NCBI GenBank assembly: GCA_027064665.1
Contig: JAMOPH010000141.1
Span: 1 to 14,677 of the forward strand
Reading direction: 5' to 3'
DNA: 14,677 nt
DNA from: a bacterium
GTDB taxonomy: Bacteria > UBP14 > UBA6098 > B30-G16
Position 1 is the stretch's first letter; every line of letters begins with the position of its first letter. Shown in pieces: positions 11,835-14,677 of this stretch. Below the pieces are notes generated by a model, which was not told where the DNA came from, made no database searches, and saw only the letters and a program-made list of their open reading frames with translations. The translations under genes were made by a program, and so were the position numbers.

Positions 11835-14677
11835 TCACGCAACGACTCTGACCTGCGAATTCCCCCCGCTGTCCCGAAATACCTCAAGCCTTGCGGGGAA
11901 GGACTCCTTTATCACTGGAAGATGGCTTATGACGATGATTCTTTCAAACCAATCCTGCACCTGATAGAGGATGTCTGTGAGTTTGCCTATTCCCTCCTCG
12001 TCCTGAGAGCCGAAGCCCTCATCAATGATGAGGGTCTGCAGGGGGAAACCGGAGCGCTCCGCAAGGACACGGGACATCGCAAGGCGCAGGGAAAAATCTA
12101 TTCTGAACTCCTCGCCGCCGCTGTAGGATTCGTAGGAGCGCTCACCCAGCGGGTCGGAGATGTTGACCTCAAGTTTCTCGCCGCTTTCCGGCACGAGCCT
12201 GACCGAAAGCGCACCATCGGACAAAAGCGAAAGCGTGTCGTTGGCGTAGGTCTCAATTTGTTCTAAATAGCCGCGCATAAGCCAGTCCTGAATACCCTCA
12301 CGGCTGAGGATACTTTCTGTGATGGCGAGCAGTCTCTCCCGGCGCCTGTGCTGGGCAAGTTGAGATTCTATCTCCTTTTTCCGGGATACGATGTCCTCAT
12401 ATCTGCGGAGTGCCGCCGTAAGTTCTGCCTTTTGGTCGCCAAGTTCCGCAAGACGGGACTCGCTGCGGGCAATTTTTCCCTCAATTTCGGCAATATGCGC
12501 CTCAATCTCCGGCAGATGAGCAAGTTCCCCGGCGATTTGTGCGATTTTCTCCTCAATCGTCGGGATTTCCGTCTCAATTTTCTCAAGGGCGTGGCGCAGA
12601 CTATCCCGCCTTTCCCTCAACTGCGGATGGCGGGCGAGGGCATTTTCCAACTCAATTTTGCGCCGCTGGGCATCGGCAAAGCGCTCAAGTCGGGACTCAA
12701 CCTCCTTTATGCGCTGGGGATTGTAGTCAAGGGCAGAAAGTTTTTGCTCCAGTTCGGCAAGTTGCTCCCGCAGTTTTTGTGCCACCGGCTGGGATTTGAG
12801 TTTTTCATACTCCACCTCATATTGAACGAGGGTGTTTTTCAAGCGCTCAAGTCTGCGCCGGTTTTCCTCAAGAACCGCCCACTCACGCTCAAATTTCGCC
12901 AGCGACTCAACCATCTTTTTCAGGGCTTCGAGCGCCTCGGGCTCGTATCCGATTTCCCGCTGTCTTTCTGCAAGGCGGGAGATTTTTGCCTCAAACGGCG
13001 CAGCGAACCGGCGTGTGGCAAGGGATTCCTCAAGTTCCTTTATCTCTCTGTCAATTTTGCCGATTTGGGCGAGGTCTTTGTCAATAAGTGCGAGGGCTGT
13101 TTCAAGTTCCTGCGCCCGGCGGCGGATTTCTTTCACATCGTCCCGGGTGGGAAGACCTCTTGTGGTCTCGGCAAGTTGTTCGCACTGCCGCCGAAGGGAC
13201 TTTATCTGCTCGTCAATTTCAGCGCCCGATTGTGCGAGTTCGGCGATTTCGTCGCCCAATTTGCGCAAAAGTTTTTTCCGGTGTTCGCCGGTCAACTCCG
13301 AGCCGCACATCGGACATCTTGACCGCTCGCCGCTTTGCACAAATTCCTTCTGCTTGCGCTTTTCGGCAATCTGTGCGGAAATTCCCTCCCTTTTCTGCTG
13401 CAGTTTGCCGATTTCCGCCTCAACCGCCGAAACCTGCGCAAGAATTTCCTCCCGCTGTGCCGCAAGGCGCTCGGCATCGGCAAGTTCGCCCCTGACTTGC
13501 TCAAGTTGAGCGGCGACTTTCTCACGCTCGCCTGATTTCCCGGCAATCTTTTCCCGCTCATCACGGAAATAATCAATCTTTTCTCGGATGTGCTGTTCCT
13601 CTATCGCAATTTCCCGTCTGAGTTGGGTAATCTGCGCTTCAATTTGCTCGTGCTCATTTTTCCGCCGGGTCATCTCGTCAAGTGCCCGGCGCTGAACCTC
13701 AAGTTCCTCAATCTTCGCCCGGACCTCCTGCCGGCGGGAAAGTTTTTTCTCAAGCGAGGCAATTTCCGCCCTTATGTGCTCCATCTCCCCGGAAAGTTTC
13801 CCTATGCGCTCCTGATGAGTTTTTTCAGCGGCGGAAATTCGCTCTTTGAGCGCAGAAATTTCTTTGACGAGGCGGGTGTATTCCTGCCCGAGGCGGGTCA
13901 ATCTCCGGCGCTCTTTCTGCAATTTCTCAAATTCGGCATAGTCCCGCAGAATCTGGTCCCTACGGGCGATTACCGCCTCCAGCGCCTCAATTTCTCCTTC
14001 AAGTTTGCCGATTTCCTCCTTAATTTCCCCGGCGCGGGACTTTTTCCCGGCGAGGTCCTTCTCCAGCGCGCTTTTTTGGGCAGACATCGCCTCAAGGGAA
14101 GCGCGCCGCCCCTGATATTCCTTCAATTTTCCCCGAAGGTCTTCAATATCCTTCCTGAGCAAGTTTATTTGAGAGACGACCTCCTCAAGTTGAGGTCTTG
14201 GGTCGGTCATCCCGGCGAGTTGCTCTCCGAGGGCGAGCAGGTCCTCCTCCCTGATTTTGATTGCCCCGGCGACATCCCTGCGGGCGGTGTGAACTTTGTC
14301 GTAAAGGACCGCATACTTTTGAATTCCGAGGAAATTGACCAGCACTTTATGGCGTTCCGCCGGCGCCATTGTGGAAAAGAGCGAGGCTTTGTTCTGCATA
14401 AAGACCATAGCGAGACTGAGTCCTTCGTAGTCGGCACCTAAAAGGTCAGTTATTGCCCTCTGGTTGTCGCTGATTTTGTTAGTGCCCACGGCGGGGACAA
14501 AGGAATCCATCTGAGGCTCGTATTTGAGGAGTGCGATTTTGTGTCCGCCTCTGCCGGCACGCCTGAGGACCCGATAAGTTCTGCCGCCCATAACGAAATC
14601 AAACGAAACCCTGACATAGGGGGCATTGGTTCTGAGGGGGGCATCGGTGCGGGATTTTCCCTCCCGTGAGGCGCCGA
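11835..14677 (-). CDS. sbcC: SbcC/Rad50-type DNA repair ATPase, N-terminus outside the window
   Basis: The frame is open to the window edge (28 full codons before the Met at 14591, reading ...NAPYVRVSFDFV), so the gene is truncated at its 5' end and the Walker A loop lies outside. Visible parts are: the lobe-I remainder with a Q-loop-like block FMQNKASLF (about 14402-14376); a long Glu/Lys/Arg-rich coiled coil; the zinc hook CPMC (codons 13316-13305) in the middle of the coil; a second coil; and lobe II with the ABC signature SGGEE (12122-12108), Walker B LIIDEGFG with Asp-Glu at 12023-12018, and the H-loop VISHL. With SbcD/Mre11 it processes double-strand ends and hairpins in the cytosol; sbcD may lie just upstream, off the window. 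pyrE follows after 21 bases. Confidence 0.95.
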   Translation of the reverse strand, partial: GASREGKSRTDAPLRTNAPYVRVSFDFVMGGRTYRVLRRAGRGGHKIALLKYEPQMDSFVPAVGTNKISDNQRAITDLLGADYEGLSLAMVFMQNKASLFSTMAPAERHKVLVNFLGIQKYAVLYDKVHTARRDVAGAIKIREEDLLALGEQLAGMTDPRPQLEEVVSQINLLRKDIEDLRGKLKEYQGRRASLEAMSAQKSALEKDLAGKKSRAGEIKEEIGKLEGEIEALEAVIARRDQILRDYAEFEKLQKERRRLTRLGQEYTRLVKEISALKERISAAEKTHQERIGKLSGEMEHIRAEIASLEKKLSRRQEVRAKIEELEVQRRALDEMTRRKNEHEQIEAQITQLRREIAIEEQHIREKIDYFRDEREKIAGKSGEREKVAAQLEQVRGELADAERLAAQREEILAQVSAVEAEIGKLQQKREGISAQIAEKRKQKEFVQSGERSRCPMCGSELTGEHRKKLLRKLGDEIAELAQSGAEIDEQIKSLRRQCEQLAETTRGLPTRDDVKEIRRRAQELETALALIDKDLAQIGKIDREIKELEESLATRRFAAPFEAKISRLAERQREIGYEPEALEALKKMVESLAKFEREWAVLEENRRRLERLKNTLVQYEVEYEKLKSQPVAQKLREQLAELEQKLSALDYNPQRIKEVESRLERFADAQRRKIELENALARHPQLRERRDSLRHALEKIETEIPTIEEKIAQIAGELAHLPEIEAHIAEIEGKIARSESRLAELGDQKAELTAALRRYEDIVSRKKEIESQLAQHRRRERLLAITESILSREGIQDWLMRGYLEQIETYANDTLSLLSDGALSVRLVPESGEKLEVNISDPLGERSYESYSGGEEFRIDFSLRLAMSRVLAERSGFPLQTLIIDEGFGSQDEEGIGKLTDILYQVQDWFERIIVISHLPVIKESFPARLEVFRDSGGNSQVRVVA

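Noticed and set aside
12348..13322. A 324-codon open frame on the plus strand, with a 283-codon one at 13590-14441
   Set aside because: Both are antisense to the Glu/Lys-rich coiled coil of sbcC. Such coding strands give Leu/Phe-rich stop-poor frames on the opposite strand; neither has a ribosome binding site or a recognisable domain.
1..14677. CRISPR array, insertion sequence, phage or defence system
   Set aside because: No regularly spaced repeats, transposase, integrase or terminal inverted repeats were seen; apart from the secreted pair the gene content is housekeeping.

Overview
The window is a dense bacterial chromosome segment of moderate GC with no gap above about 170 bases. It holds eleven protein genes in four transcription blocks, and I see no tRNA, rRNA, CRISPR array or transposon. 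The secreted proteins carry LVIVD-type propeller repeats, 'GWN' modules and a C-terminal Por/FlgD-Ig-like sorting domain. This combination is typical of the FCB assemblage and neighbouring uncultured phyla such as Cloacimonadota, WOR-3 or Fibrobacterota. Placement at phylum level is inference; no marker gene here settles it.

Layout. (1) Plus strand, 1-3139: the 3' part of clpP, then secG, a dNTP triphosphohydrolase (dgt), a membrane-anchored TPR protein and a small DUF4870/Tic20-like membrane protein. The last four are tightly spaced with good ribosome binding sites and look like one operon. (2) 3140-3303: a convergent gap with two related stem-loops. (3) Minus strand, 8339-3304: a 402-residue exported protein followed by a 1271-residue secreted propeller protein, read from a near-consensus promoter at 8347-8374 that places the start of transcription at the start codon. 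(4) Plus strand, 8467-11219: a membrane-anchored Clp-fold serine protease (TTG start), a HIT-family nucleotide hydrolase or phosphorylase, and an MgtE magnesium transporter. (5) Minus strand, 14677-11220: the C-terminal bulk of an SbcC/Rad50 ATPase, then pyrE, whose stop codon abuts that of mgtE.

Most genes are housekeeping: proteolysis, protein export, nucleotide pools, double-strand break processing, pyrimidine synthesis and Mg2+ uptake. The distinctive part is the secreted pair. Both proteins share a duplicated GWN module, but only the large one has the sorting domain and the 14-repeat propeller.

Points most worth a second look: the ClpP has Asn where the catalytic-triad Asp is expected; the exported-protein gene, and possibly mgtE, look leaderless; two stem-loops at 3175-3280 show a compensatory base-pair change, and a third hairpin at 9799-9824 shares their ATTTC signature; the propeller carries about one cysteine per blade.
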